From assembly GCA_009728235.1 (NCBI GenBank), contig WNZI01000003.1, forward strand, positions 62,001 through 126,000: a stretch of DNA of 64,000 nucleotides, written 5' to 3'. Shown piece after piece: positions 17,859-26,930 of the stretch; position 1 is the stretch's first letter; the number at the start of each line of letters is the position of its first letter. Under the pieces are notes generated by a model. That model saw only the letters and a program-made list of their open reading frames with translations. It was not told the DNA's origin and searched no databases. The position numbers were made by a program, and so were the translations under genes. The DNA comes from Vibrio cholerae. Its GTDB lineage: Bacteria; Actinomycetota; Actinomycetes; Actinomycetales; Micrococcaceae.

Positions 17859-19025
17859 ATGCCATCTGCGGCGTCGTCCGCGGGCCGGATCCAGGCCGTC
17901 GACGCGCTGCGGGGGCTGGCGCTGTTCGGCATCCTGATGGTGAACGTCTGGTTCTTCGCCGACTCGACGACCGTGGTGGGCGGGCCCGATCCCGACGCCA
18001 CGGCACCGATCGACCTGGCCATCCGCTTCGGCGTGGCGACTCTCTTCGAGGGGAAGTTCTACCTGCTGTACTCACTGCTCTTCGGCTACGGTTTCGCGGT
18101 GCTGCAGCGCAGAAGCGGCCCAGAAGCGGTGCACCTCATCCGCAGACGCCTCGCCTTTCTGGCCGTCCTGGGAATCGTTCACGGCCTGGCCCTGTTCTAC
18201 GGTGACATCCTCCTGACCTACGCGCTTGCCGGCACGATCCTGCTGGCCACCCGGACCATCACCGCGCGAACGGCACTGGGCATCGCCGTCGCCATCACCG
18301 CGGGTGTCTTCCTGCTGCTCATCGGATCGGCCGCACTCCTGCTGCTCGGCGATGCCGCCGGAGGAACAGCACCGACCATCACGACCGTCATGGATCCGTG
18401 GAACCCGATCGAAGCTTTCCGGCGCAATGCCGGGACCTACGGCACGATCCTTCCGACGGTGGTCTTCTTCCAGGGGCCGCTCGCCCTGGGTGCCTTCTTC
18501 GCCGGGTCCTCCCTCGCTGCCCGCGGCGTCCTCCGTCCGCATGCACCCTCCCGGGCGGTCCTGCGCCGCGTCGTCGTCCTGGCCCTGCCGCTGGGACTCA
18601 CCGCGTCCGCCTGCCAGGCCTACCTGGGAATCTGGGGTGCGAACGACGGCACCTCGCTGCTGGCCACCGGATTGTCGGTGGCTGCTTCCCCCCTCGTCAC
18701 GATCGGCTACGGGGCCGCGTTCCTGCTGCTGCTGGACACGCGCCGCGGGAGTACCGTCTTGGCGCTCCTGGCACCGGCCGGGCGCCTGTCACTGACCAAC
18801 TATCTCGGGCAGTCCGTGGCGCTCTGCGGCGTGTTCACCGGTTACGGATTCGGTCTGGCGGACGAGCTCCCATCCGCGCTGGTGGTCCTGCTCGTCATCG
18901 TCCTCTTCGCGGCACAGATCGTGACCAGCAGGCTGATCCTTGCCCGTCGGTCGGCCGGCCCACTCGAATGGGCGCTTCGCAGCGTGGTCCATCGGAACCC
19001 GGGACGCACCCCCGGGGAAGACTAG
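17859..19025 (+). CDS. DUF418 family membrane protein
   Basis: The 388-residue protein starts at an ATG directly after AAAGGAGGAGGA, one of the strongest ribosome binding sites in the window. It has about ten hydrophobic helices. The N-terminal signature RIQAVDALRGLALFGILMVN and FEGKFYLLYSLLFGYGFAV are typical of DUF418 and related acyltransferase-3-like proteins. The C-terminal domain has PAGRLSLTNYLGQSV. Family members such as YeiB-type proteins are poorly characterised; roles in envelope acylation or export are guesses. Its stop overlaps that of the convergent histidine phosphatase gene by 4 nt (CTAG). Confidence 0.82.
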   Translation: MPSAASSAGRIQAVDALRGLALFGILMVNVWFFADSTTVVGGPDPDATAPIDLAIRFGVATLFEGKFYLLYSLLFGYGFAVLQRRSGPEAVHLIRRRLAFLAVLGIVHGLALFYGDILLTYALAGTILLATRTITARTALGIAVAITAGVFLLLIGSAALLLLGDAAGGTAPTITTVMDPWNPIEAFRRNAGTYGTILPTVVFFQGPLALGAFFAGSSLAARGVLRPHAPSRAVLRRVVVLALPLGLTASACQAYLGIWGANDGTSLLATGLSVAASPLVTIGYGAAFLLLLDTRRGSTVLALLAPAGRLSLTNYLGQSVALCGVFTGYGFGLADELPSALVVLLVIVLFAAQIVTSRLILARRSAGPLEWALRSVVHRNPGRTPGED

Positions 19026-19672
19026 AGGTTCCAGTGCACGATCGCCGGCGTGCGCTTGTCCCAGCCGAGCGCGCAGACCGCGGCTGTCCCGAGCACGAAC
19101 CTCCGGCCCTCGATCCCCTCGAACTGCAACCAGCGCGCCGCGACGATCCTGAGGAAATGACCGTGGGCGACGAGCAACGCGTTCTGTACCGGCTGTGCGG
19201 AGGGATCACCGTCAGCCGGCGTCCCGCACCCCGCCTGCACGCGGGCTATCACCCGGTCCGCGCGCTCGGACACCTGACGGAGCGTCTCGCCGTTCGGAGC
19301 GCCGTCGTTCCAGATCAGGTACCCGGGGTTCTCCTCGCGGACTGTCGCGCTGCTCCGGCCCTCGTTGTCCCCGTAGTCCCATTCGTGGGCGAACGGGAGG
19401 ACCTCCGCGTCGGGGAATCCGGCGAGTTCGGCCGTGCGCACGGCCCGCTGCAGCGGAGAGGTCAGCACGAGGTCGAACTCGACGCCCTGCAGGTTGCTCC
19501 GCGCGGCCAGGGCCTGCTCCTCGCCGTGCGGAGTCAGCGGCAGATCCGTGAGCCCCGTGTAGCGCCCGTCCCTCGACCATTCCGTCTCTCCGTGCCGGAG
19601 GAGCCACAGCTTCGGCAACGGTGTCCCTGCGGCGGTCAGGTCCGGTGCTGCTGCGCCTGTCATGGGCTTCAT
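19022..19672 (-). CDS. Histidine phosphatase family protein (phosphoglycerate mutase fold)
   Basis: The 216-residue protein carries the phosphohistidine motif WLLRHGETEWS near residue 25, the TGLTDLPLTPHGEEQA segment, TSPLQRAVRTAEL, and the second catalytic His in LLVAHGHFLRI. These fit the acid-phosphatase or broad-specificity mutase-like branch. The ATG at 19672 overlaps the stop of the pcnA-type gene (ATGA), so it is probably coupled to it, and GAGGAGAGC provides a ribosome binding site. The frame is open far upstream inside pcnA, but that part is antisense-like shadow and was excluded. Confidence 0.85.
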   Translation of the reverse strand: MKPMTGAAAPDLTAAGTPLPKLWLLRHGETEWSRDGRYTGLTDLPLTPHGEEQALAARSNLQGVEFDLVLTSPLQRAVRTAELAGFPDAEVLPFAHEWDYGDNEGRSSATVREENPGYLIWNDGAPNGETLRQVSERADRVIARVQAGCGTPADGDPSAQPVQNALLVAHGHFLRIVAARWLQFEGIEGRRFVLGTAAVCALGWDKRTPAIVHWNL

Positions 19673-21114
19673 GCCGTGCTCTCCTCGGATTCGGGTTGCT
19701 CGCTCCACCACTGGCGGAGCTTGGTCTCGGCGTCGGCCGGGTCGTGGGGTCCGTGCTCCATGCGTTCCTCGAGGAGGAACCGGTAGGCGCGTCCGACAGC
19801 AGGGCCGGGACTGATGCCGAGAAGCGCCATGATCTGCCCGCCGTCCAGGTCGGGGCGGATCTGCGCCAGTTCCTCCTGCTCGGCGAGCGCCTCGATCCTG
19901 GCCTCGAGGTCGTCGTAGGCGAAGGCCAGGCGTTCGGCCTTCCGCCTGTTCCGCGTGGTGACGTCGGACCGGGTGAGGCGGTGAAGCCTTTCCAGAAGGG
20001 ACCCGGCGTCGTTCACGTAGCGCCGCACCGCGGAATCGCTCCACCCCGCCTCGCCGTAGCCGTAGAACCGCATGTGCAGCTCCACGAGCCGCGCGACGGC
20101 CTTGACGGTGTCGTTGTCGAAACGCAGGGCGCGCAGTCTCCTGGCGGCGAGCTTCGCGCCGACGGCGTCGTGATGGCGGAAGCTCACGGCACCGCCGGGC
20201 TCGAACTTGCGCGTCGCGGGTTTGCCGATGTCGTGGAGGAGCGCGGCGAAGCGCAGGACGACGTCGGGCCCGGGCACCGCACCGTCGTCGTCCGTCTCCA
20301 GGGCGCAGGCCTGGCGGAGCACCGTCAGGGAGTGCTGGTACACGTCCTTGTGGCGGTGGTGTTCGTCCGTCTCGAGTCGCAGCGCGGCGACTTCCGGGAG
20401 GACGTGGTCCGCGAGGCCGGTCTCGACCATGACGTCGATCCCGGCGTCGGGAGCAGCGCCCTGCATGAGCTTCACCAGTTCGTCGCGCACGCGCTCCGCC
20501 GAGATGATCGTGATCCGCTCGGACATGGCTACCATCGCCTCGGTGACCTCCGGGGCCACGGCGACGCCGAGCTGCGAGACGAACCGCGCGGCGCGCATCA
20601 TGCGCAGCGGGTCGTCCGAGAACGACGACGACGGCGTCCCCGGCGTCCGCAACACCCCGGCGCGCAGGTCGCGGACCCCACCGAACAGGTCGACGAGTTC
20701 GAGTGACGGCAACCGCAGCGCCATGGCGTTGATGGTGAAGTCCCGGCGCAGCAGGTCGTCCTCGAGGCTCGTCCCGAAGGAGACGGTCGGGTTCCTCGAG
20801 GCCGGATCGTAGGCCTCGGCCCGGTACGTCGTGATCTCGATCTGGTAGCCGCCCTTGCGCAGGCCGATGGTGCCGAAGGCCCTGCCGATCTCCCAGTAGG
20901 CATCCGCCCAGTGCCGGACGATCGCCAGGATCTGATCCGGATCCGCGTCCGTGGTGAAGTCGAGATCCGGCGACACCCTGCCGAGGAACAGGTCCCTCAC
21001 CGGTCCGCCGACCAGGGAGAGCTCGCGGCCCACGGCGTCGAAGAGTGCGCCGACCTCGAGGACCACGGGAGGGAGGGGTGCGGTAAGGGTCGAGGTGTCC
21101 AGCAGGTGCGCCAT
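19669..21114 (-). CDS. pcnA: CCA tRNA nucleotidyltransferase / poly(A) polymerase family
   Basis: The 481-residue enzyme adds or repairs the CCA end of tRNA. The nucleotidyltransferase head has LVGGPVRDLFLGRVSPDLDF with the catalytic Asp pair, followed by RRDFTINAMALRL and DDPLRMMRAARFVSQLG. An HD domain follows (RFAALLHDIGKPATRK), typical of actinobacterial members equivalent to Rv3907c. It starts at an ATG and is divergent from the Nudix gene and murJ, the same arrangement as in Mycobacterium. Whether it polymerises CCA or A residues cannot be read from the sequence alone. Confidence 0.92.
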   Translation of the reverse strand: MAHLLDTSTLTAPLPPVVLEVGALFDAVGRELSLVGGPVRDLFLGRVSPDLDFTTDADPDQILAIVRHWADAYWEIGRAFGTIGLRKGGYQIEITTYRAEAYDPASRNPTVSFGTSLEDDLLRRDFTINAMALRLPSLELVDLFGGVRDLRAGVLRTPGTPSSSFSDDPLRMMRAARFVSQLGVAVAPEVTEAMVAMSERITIISAERVRDELVKLMQGAAPDAGIDVMVETGLADHVLPEVAALRLETDEHHRHKDVYQHSLTVLRQACALETDDDGAVPGPDVVLRFAALLHDIGKPATRKFEPGGAVSFRHHDAVGAKLAARRLRALRFDNDTVKAVARLVELHMRFYGYGEAGWSDSAVRRYVNDAGSLLERLHRLTRSDVTTRNRRKAERLAFAYDDLEARIEALAEQEELAQIRPDLDGGQIMALLGISPGPAVGRAYRFLLEERMEHGPHDPADAETKLRQWWSEQPESEESTA

Positions 21115-21232
21115 AGTTCCTTAAGGGTGCCAGATCGGACAGTGTTTCCCACACCGCGATCCGGTCCCTTCGCAGGCTTCGTGACAGCGCGCGGACCCGG
21201 TCGCGTCGTCACAGCGGCTCCTTAAAGATCGT

Positions 21233-21245
21233 TAGAGTGGTTTCA
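21233..21245 (+). promoter_or_regulatory. Candidate -10 element for a leaderless Nudix transcript
   Basis: TAGAGT at 21233-21238 sits 7 nt upstream of the A of the ATG at 21245, the distance expected if transcription begins on the start codon. There is no ribosome binding site before that ATG. No good -35 hexamer is visible, so this is tentative. Confidence 0.3.
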
Positions 21246-21775
21246 TGGACCGACCCGTTCCAAGTGCTCCGAAGCGCACCCCGTTGACAGTGTCAATGGG
21301 AACCACGGGTATGCCTGCCGTGCAGCACCAGTTGCCCACTGTGGAGGAGGTGTCGGCCGGCGGGATCGTCGTCGACGCCACGAAGGACACCCTCGACGTC
21401 GCGATCATCGCCCGGCTGAATCGTGGTGGGCGGCTCGAGTGGTGCCTGCCGAAGGGCCACCCGGAAGGCGCCGAGAACAGCGAGGAAGCCGCCGTCCGCG
21501 AGATCGCGGAGGAGACCGGCATCGAGGGCAGGATCGTCTCCGCGCTCGGCAGCATCGACTACTGGTTCACCGTCAGCGGCCACCGGGTGCACAAGACAGT
21601 CCATCACTTCCTGCTGATCGCCACGGGTGGTTACCTGACGATCGAGAACGACCCCGACCACGAGGCCGTCGATGTCGCGTGGGTGCCGCTGGGCGAACTC
21701 GGACGGCGCCTGTCCTTCCCGAACGAACGACGCATCGCCGATCTCGCCCGTGAGGTCCTGCCCGAGTACCTCTGA
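21245..21775 (+). CDS. Nudix hydrolase
   Basis: The 176-residue protein has a complete Nudix box, GHPEGAENSEEAAVREIAEE followed by TGI, in the G-x5-E-x7-REU-x-EE-x-GU pattern. The fold hydrolyses nucleoside diphosphates linked to another group; the substrate is unknown. It is the counterpart of Mycobacterium Rv3908, which also sits between the pcnA-type gene and murJ. An internal Met at 21296 is an alternative start. The 60-nt gap to murJ suggests a shared transcript. Confidence 0.88.
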   Translation: MDRPVPSAPKRTPLTVSMGTTGMPAVQHQLPTVEEVSAGGIVVDATKDTLDVAIIARLNRGGRLEWCLPKGHPEGAENSEEAAVREIAEETGIEGRIVSALGSIDYWFTVSGHRVHKTVHHFLLIATGGYLTIENDPDHEAVDVAWVPLGELGRRLSFPNERRIADLAREVLPEYL

Positions 21776-21835
21776 CCACCCGGGGACCATCGGCCTCACG
21801 CCTACTCCGCCGTATCGGTGAGACGATGGGACGCG

Positions 21836-23563
21836 ATGTCTGACACGAACACAGCCTCGATCCCCCTGCAGGACGCCGGGCAGCCGCCCCGCGACGACCC
21901 GTCGGCCCCACGCGGCGGCTCCGCCGCCCGCTCCAGCGCCATCATGGCAGCGGGAACACTGGTCTCACGGCTCCTCGGCCTGGTCCGCGTCGCCCTGCTG
22001 GCCACCGCGATCGGCGCGACCGGACAGGTCTCCGACCTCTTCACATCGGCGAACAACCTGCCGAACTTCCTCTACCTGATGCTCGCCGGCGGGGTGTTCA
22101 ACGCGGTGCTGGTGCCGCAGATCATCCGGGCGAGCAGGCAACCGGACAGGGGTGCCGACTTCGTCAGCAGGCTCCTGACGCTCGCCGCCGCCGCACTCCT
22201 CGTCCTGACGGTGCTCGTCACGCTCGCGGCACCGGTGATCGTCAATCTGACGACGAGCTTCACCGGGGCGAATCTCGCCCTGACCACCGCATTCGCCTAC
22301 TGGTGCCTGCCGCAGATCTTCTTCTACGGCATGTACGCGGTGACCGGGCAGATCCTCAACGCCAACGGGTCCTTCGGGCCGTACATGTGGGCGCCCGTCG
22401 TCAACAACATCGTGTCCATCGCCTTTCTGGTGGTCTTCATCGCCTTGATGGGGGGCGAACAGGTGGAACGGCACAGCCCCGACACGTGGACGGGGTCACA
22501 GACCCTCCTGCTCGCCGGGGGGACGACGCTCGGGATCGTCGTGCAGGCCCTCGTCCTCTTCGTACCCCTGAAGCGCCTCAACCTGGGGCTGCGCCCGCGG
22601 TTCGGGATTCGCGGAACGGGACTCGGTCGGACCGGGAAGCTCGCTTCGGTCACGATCGTGACCATGCTGATCGGAAACGGGCTCTACCTGGTGAACCAGC
22701 GCATCGCGACCATCGCCTCCGACGCCAGGCCGGCATTCCTCGCGCAGGATCCACCGGTGCAGATCGCCGGCTCCACGAACCTCGAGTTCGGTGCGATGGT
22801 GTACCAGTTGCCGCATGCGGTCATCGCCCTCTCCCTCGCGACCGTCATGTTCAACCAGTTGTCCTCGGCCCATGCCGACAACAACCTGGCCGCTGTCCGG
22901 GCAACGCTCTCTCACGGCCTCCGCATCATCGGCGTCGCCACCGTCTTCGGCGCTGCGGCGCTGCTGACGTATGCCGGGCCGCTCGGCATGCTGTTCAGCG
23001 AGTCGGCGGAGAGCGCCGCCATCAACGGCGTCATCATCGCCATCCTCGCCGTGGGAGCGCCCTTCCTCAGCGCCAACTTCCTGCTCAACCGCGTTTTCTA
23101 CGCGAGCGAGGACGTCCGGACACCCCTCAAGATCCAGCTGATCCTGTCCGTCGTCGGGGTCGTGCTGGCGCTCACCGCCGGGATGTTCGACCCCCGGCTC
23201 ATCGTCCCGATGCTGGCGGTCGCCTACTCGCTCGGCAACGCCATCGCCGTGGTCGTGAGTCACGTCTTCCTGACGCGGCAGATCGGACACTACGGCGCAG
23301 GGCACGTCTTCGACGTCCATGTCCGCCTCACTGTCGCCGGGATCGTCGCCGCGGTGGCCGGAACGGCGTTGTGCTTCGCCTTCGGCGGGTACGGAGCCGA
23401 TGGGTATCTGTGGCAGTCCAAACTGAACGCCGTCGTCGTCCTCGCGATCGGTGGAGTGGTCATGTCGGCTGTCTACCTGGCCATGCTGAAAGTGCTCCGG
23501 GTCACCGAACTCAGCGAGTTCGCGGGCCCGCTCCTGGCGCGTTTCCGCCGGAGTGGCGCCTGA
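21836..23563 (+). CDS. murJ: Lipid II flippase MurJ (MviN family)
   Basis: The 575-residue protein has about 14 membrane helices. Family markers are AAGTLVSRLLGLVRVALLAT at the start of helix 1, SDLFTSANNLPNFLYLMLAG, GGVFNAVLVPQIIRA, and GAMVYQLPHAVIALSLATVMF. It exports the lipid-linked peptidoglycan precursor. The ATG at 21836 was chosen over one 18 nt upstream because the following residues form the usual hydrophilic N-terminal tail. In mycobacteria the MurJ homologue is fused to a pseudokinase domain that binds FhaA; here that partner is the separate downstream gene. Confidence 0.93.
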   Translation: MSDTNTASIPLQDAGQPPRDDPSAPRGGSAARSSAIMAAGTLVSRLLGLVRVALLATAIGATGQVSDLFTSANNLPNFLYLMLAGGVFNAVLVPQIIRASRQPDRGADFVSRLLTLAAAALLVLTVLVTLAAPVIVNLTTSFTGANLALTTAFAYWCLPQIFFYGMYAVTGQILNANGSFGPYMWAPVVNNIVSIAFLVVFIALMGGEQVERHSPDTWTGSQTLLLAGGTTLGIVVQALVLFVPLKRLNLGLRPRFGIRGTGLGRTGKLASVTIVTMLIGNGLYLVNQRIATIASDARPAFLAQDPPVQIAGSTNLEFGAMVYQLPHAVIALSLATVMFNQLSSAHADNNLAAVRATLSHGLRIIGVATVFGAAALLTYAGPLGMLFSESAESAAINGVIIAILAVGAPFLSANFLLNRVFYASEDVRTPLKIQLILSVVGVVLALTAGMFDPRLIVPMLAVAYSLGNAIAVVVSHVFLTRQIGHYGAGHVFDVHVRLTVAGIVAAVAGTALCFAFGGYGADGYLWQSKLNAVVVLAIGGVVMSAVYLAMLKVLRVTELSEFAGPLLARFRRSGA

Positions 23564-23637
23564 GGCCTGCGCCCGGCAATGGGCCGGCCGACCGGTAGCA
23601 TGGGTAAAAATTCGCCAGGGTTCGTCGGGAGGAACAC

Positions 23638-25194
23638 GTGCCAGAAGCAGTAGACGTCGGTTCAGTGCTGGGCGGCCGTTACAAGGTGACCGCCTACGTA
23701 CTGGCATCTGCTGAGAAGGATCTCGTGCTCGACGGCGTCGATCAGGTGCTCAACAGGCCGGTCAGTATCCTCGTGGCATCCGCCGGCAACGCGTCACAGG
23801 TGGCTACGAGCGCTCGTGAACTGGCCACCGGTGACCGCAACGGGAACATCCAGGTGCTCGATCTGGGCATCACCGAGTCCGGCACCTATCTGGTCACCAA
23901 CCGGGCGCCCGCTGCCGACATGCTCGATCTCATCGTCCAGCAGGACGCACCGTCCGGGGAGCCTCCGTACGTCGAACCGTTCTTCACCGACACCCTCGGT
24001 TCGGAGATCTTCGGTCGGCCGCGCTCCACCGAACCGGAGACGTACGACGACGATGACGACGAGTACGACGACGCCCGACCTCCGCGGAAGTCCCGTCTCT
24101 CCGGCCTCACCCGCCGCTTCGCCCGTTCCACGCCCGAGGACGAGCGCCAGGACGACACGTCGGACATCCAACCCGTCGTGGACACTGGTTCACCCTCACC
24201 CCGCCCGACCTCGCACCTCGTACCGCCACCGCCCTCGCGGAAACCCGGCGTTCCGGCCGGAACTGCCGCAGAGAACGAACGGCAGGTACGTCGCGACGAC
24301 GACACCGACCGCACGACACGTGCCTCAGCAACAGGCCTGGCCGCAGCGGGCGCTGCGGGAGCGGCAACCGCTGCCGCAGGTCCGCAGCAGGAGCGGGCAG
24401 CGTCACGATTCCCCCTGTCCGGTGGGCAGCACGACCATGATCTTCAGGACTCCTACGACACCTCCAGCGGCTCACGGGGTTCGGAGAACCACGATCAGGA
24501 CGAAGACGACGACGACAGCGGCGGGCGCACGTTCACGCGCGTGCTCGTCGGCGCCGTTCTCACGGTCGTGCTGATCGTCGCCGTCGTGCTCGCCGCCACT
24601 CAACTGGGCACCATCTTCGGTGGGAATGACGTAGCCGATGGAGTCACCGAGCAGACCCCGACCGATGCAGCTGCACAGGAGCCCAGCTCCGAACCGCCGT
24701 CCCCCTCCGAAGAGCCGACCGCACAGACGGTGATTCCCCAGATCGCCGGGATAACGCGGCTCGTACCGGACAACCAGGCCCTCGACGCCGGCAATGACGT
24801 GAATCTCCCGCTGATCATCGACGGCAACCCCTCGAGTTACTGGGGCAACCAGGTCTATGCGAGCGAGACCTTCGGTGGCCTCGCGACGAGCCTTGCTCTG
24901 GTGGTCGAACTGGAGGAGGAGTCCACGGTGTCGCAGGTGGTCATCGAGCAGCTCAACGGCACGGGAGGCAGCTTCTCCGTGCTGTTGAACGACGAGCCGT
25001 CCCTGGACGGAGCCGAGCAGATCGCCCAGGGCGGTTTCACCGCACCCACGGTCACGCTGCCCATTCCGGACGGCCCCGAAGGACCCCGGACCGGGAGCTA
25101 CGTGATCGTCAACTTCACCCAGCTGCCCAGGTTGTCCAACATCCAGGCACAGTACCCGTTCGGCCTCCGCGTCGCCGAGATCAGCGTCAGCTGA
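23638..25194 (+). CDS. Degenerate protein-kinase-like membrane protein next to murJ
   Basis: The 518-residue protein starts at a GTG after GGGAGGAACAC. Residues 1-110 look like a remnant kinase N-lobe (VLGGRYKVTAYVLASAEKDL) with no glycine loop, HRD or DFG motif, so catalysis is not expected. A long acidic and proline-rich linker with several Ser/Thr follows, then one membrane helix near residues 301-322 (TRVLVGAVLTVVLIVAVVLA). The outer domain contains IIDGNPSSYWGNQVYAS and VSQVVIEQLNGTGG, like a discoidin or carbohydrate-binding sandwich. The mycobacterial MurJ homologue carries pseudokinase, helix and outer domain at its C-terminus, so this gene is its split counterpart. A partnership with MurJ and FhaA is inferred. 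Confidence 0.78.
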   Translation: MPEAVDVGSVLGGRYKVTAYVLASAEKDLVLDGVDQVLNRPVSILVASAGNASQVATSARELATGDRNGNIQVLDLGITESGTYLVTNRAPAADMLDLIVQQDAPSGEPPYVEPFFTDTLGSEIFGRPRSTEPETYDDDDDEYDDARPPRKSRLSGLTRRFARSTPEDERQDDTSDIQPVVDTGSPSPRPTSHLVPPPPSRKPGVPAGTAAENERQVRRDDDTDRTTRASATGLAAAGAAGAATAAAGPQQERAASRFPLSGGQHDHDLQDSYDTSSGSRGSENHDQDEDDDDSGGRTFTRVLVGAVLTVVLIVAVVLAATQLGTIFGGNDVADGVTEQTPTDAAAQEPSSEPPSPSEEPTAQTVIPQIAGITRLVPDNQALDAGNDVNLPLIIDGNPSSYWGNQVYASETFGGLATSLALVVELEEESTVSQVVIEQLNGTGGSFSVLLNDEPSLDGAEQIAQGGFTAPTVTLPIPDGPEGPRTGSYVIVNFTQLPRLSNIQAQYPFGLRVAEISVS

Positions 25195-25241
25195 AGAACG
25201 TCGGCATACGGACAAGGACCACCCGCACACGACCTGCTGGC

Positions 25242-25267
25242 GGAATAAGCTCTCCCGTTAGTCCGTT
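25242..25267 (+). promoter_or_regulatory. SigR/SigH-type promoter candidate upstream of trxB
   Basis: GGAAT (25242-25246) and GTT (25265-25267) are separated by exactly 18 nt, the GGAAT-N18-GTT pattern of the SigR/SigH redox-stress sigma factors, whose classical targets include the thioredoxin genes. It also bears on the trxB start, because an ATG at 25266 would lie inside the promoter. Confidence 0.65.
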
Positions 25268-25340
25268 GAGGGAAGTGTCCGCTGCAATGACCGACTCGGC
25301 CGTATCAGCGCATGAAAAGACAGAAAGGTCTTTCGAGAAC

Positions 25341-26396
25341 GTGACAACGAACATCGATGTCCAGCTGGACACTCCCACCGACAGCTCCGGCAGCGAGCCC
25401 ACCATCCACGACGTCATCATCGTCGGGTCCGGGCCCTCCGGCTACACCGCCGCGGTGTACACCGCGCGTGCCAACCTGAAGCCGATCATGATCGCCAGCT
25501 CGGTCAAGGCCGGCGGTGAGCTCATGAACACCACCGACGTGGAGAACTTCCCGGGCTTCCCCGAAGGTGTCATGGGTCCGGACCTGATGGGACAGTTCGA
25601 GAAGCAGGCCCGCCGCTTCGGAACCGAGATCCTCTACGAGGACGTCGTGACCGCAGAGCTGTCCGGAGACATCAAGAAGCTGACGATCGCGACGGGCGAG
25701 CAGTTCCTTGCGCGCGCGGTCATCATCTCGACAGGTTCGGAGTACCGGGAGATAGGGCTCGAAGACGAGAAGCGGCTGTCAGGCCACGGCGTCAGCTGGT
25801 GTGCCACGTGCGACGGATTCTTCTTCCGCGACCAGGACATCGCCGTGATCGGCGGCGGTGACTCAGCCATGGAGGAGGCCCTCTTCCTCACGAAGTTCGC
25901 CCGCTCCGTCACGGTCATACACCGCCGCGACACCCTGCGCGCCTCGAAGATCATGCAGGACCGCGCTTTCGCCCATGACAAGATCAACTTCGTCTGGAAC
26001 GCTGAAGTGGTGGGTATCCATGGTGCCGAGAAGGTCACTGGAGTGAGGATCGCGAGCACGATCGACGGAACGACCAGCGACATCGACGTCACCGGCATTT
26101 TCGTTGCCATCGGCAACGACCCTCGGGTGGAGCTGGTCAAGGACCAGCTCGAGCTCACCAGTGAAGGCACCATCGCCGTGCTCGGCCGGACGTCGAAGAC
26201 GTCACTCCCGGGAGTCTTCGCCGCGGGCGACGTCATCGACCCCACGTACCGTCAGGCCATCACGGCCTCGGGAAGCGGCTGTGTTGCCGCGCTGGACGTC
26301 GAGCACTACCTGGCCGACACAGTGAGCGCCTCGGACACCGCCGCACGTGTACCGACACCACCGGCCGAAGCAGTTTCCGAATCAGTATCCTTCTGA
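25341..26396 (+). CDS. trxB: Thioredoxin reductase
   Basis: The NADPH-dependent flavoenzyme reduces thioredoxin. It has the FAD-binding IIVGSGPSGYTAAVYTARA, the redox-active pair in SWCATCDGFFF, the NADPH fold IAVIGGGDSAMEEALFL with HRRDTLRASKIMQDRA, and the C-terminal AAGDVIDPTYRQAITASGSG. The GTG at 25341 gives a 351-residue protein and leaves about 26 residues before the core. ATG codons at 25287 and 25266 are in frame, but the latter lies in the putative promoter. The start is therefore uncertain. trxA follows 25 nt downstream, forming the usual trxB-trxA operon. Confidence 0.93.
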   Translation: MTTNIDVQLDTPTDSSGSEPTIHDVIIVGSGPSGYTAAVYTARANLKPIMIASSVKAGGELMNTTDVENFPGFPEGVMGPDLMGQFEKQARRFGTEILYEDVVTAELSGDIKKLTIATGEQFLARAVIISTGSEYREIGLEDEKRLSGHGVSWCATCDGFFFRDQDIAVIGGGDSAMEEALFLTKFARSVTVIHRRDTLRASKIMQDRAFAHDKINFVWNAEVVGIHGAEKVTGVRIASTIDGTTSDIDVTGIFVAIGNDPRVELVKDQLELTSEGTIAVLGRTSKTSLPGVFAAGDVIDPTYRQAITASGSGCVAALDVEHYLADTVSASDTAARVPTPPAEAVSESVSF

Positions 26397-26421
26397 TCGA
26401 CCAACAACAAGGAGAGTCGCC

Positions 26422-26748
26422 ATGAGCAACGCAAAAGATGTGACTGACGCGTCATTCGACGTCGACGTCCTCCAGGCAACCAAGCCGGTCATCGTGGATT
26501 TCTGGGCAGAATGGTGTGGCCCGTGCCGCATGCTGTCTCCCATCCTCGACGACATCGCAGCAGAGCACGCGGAGAAGATCGACGTCGTCAAGGTGAACGT
26601 CGATGACAACCCCGCGATCGCCGCCAAGTACGGAATCACCTCGATTCCCGCTGTCTATGTCTTCCACGGTGGGGAAGTGGCCGCGACGTCGATCGGCGCC
26701 AAGCCCAAGCAGGTGCTCGAGCAGGAATTCGCCGCATTCATCAACTGA
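26422..26748 (+). CDS. trxA: Thioredoxin
   Basis: The 108-residue protein has the active site FWAEWCGPCRML and the cis-Pro loop GITSIPAVYVF. The ATG at 26422 follows AAGGAGAG. It is the electron acceptor of TrxB and is encoded directly behind it. An intrinsic terminator 13 nt after the stop closes the operon. Confidence 0.96.
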   Translation: MSNAKDVTDASFDVDVLQATKPVIVDFWAEWCGPCRMLSPILDDIAAEHAEKIDVVKVNVDDNPAIAAKYGITSIPAVYVFHGGEVAATSIGAKPKQVLEQEFAAFIN

Positions 26749-26760
26749 ACGTAGCAGCGT

Positions 26761-26795
26761 ACGAAGGACCCGCCGGTTACCGGCGGGTCCTTCGT
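26761..26795 (+). terminator. Intrinsic terminator of trxBA
   Basis: A perfect 15-bp stem (ACGAAGGACCCGCCG and its complement) with a 5-nt GTTAC loop is followed by CATTTT. It begins 13 nt after the trxA stop. Confidence 0.85.
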
Positions 26796-26916
26796 CATTT
26801 TCCGGATGATCCCCCACAACGATCGCTTCACACCAGCGGGAGCCGGGCGTGCGAAGGGGTCGGATGGAGCGCCCGGCCGAACGCCGATCGCCGTCCACGG
26901 TACGCCCGGCGGTCTC

Positions 26917-26930
26917 GTTTCACGTGAAAC
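26917..26930. other. parS site 1
   Basis: GTTTCACGTGAAAC, a perfect 14-bp palindrome identical to the conserved ParB loading site core. Confidence 0.9.

Noticed and set aside
17510-18205. A 231-codon plus-strand frame before and inside the DUF418 gene
   Set aside because: It overlaps DUF418 in another frame, and only DUF418 shows membrane helices and a strong ribosome binding site.
19022-21154. A single 710-codon frame that joins pcnA-antisense-like sequence to the histidine phosphatase
   Set aside because: The first 490 codons are another frame of pcnA on the same strand. The true phosphatase starts at the ATG at 19672 overlapping the pcnA stop.
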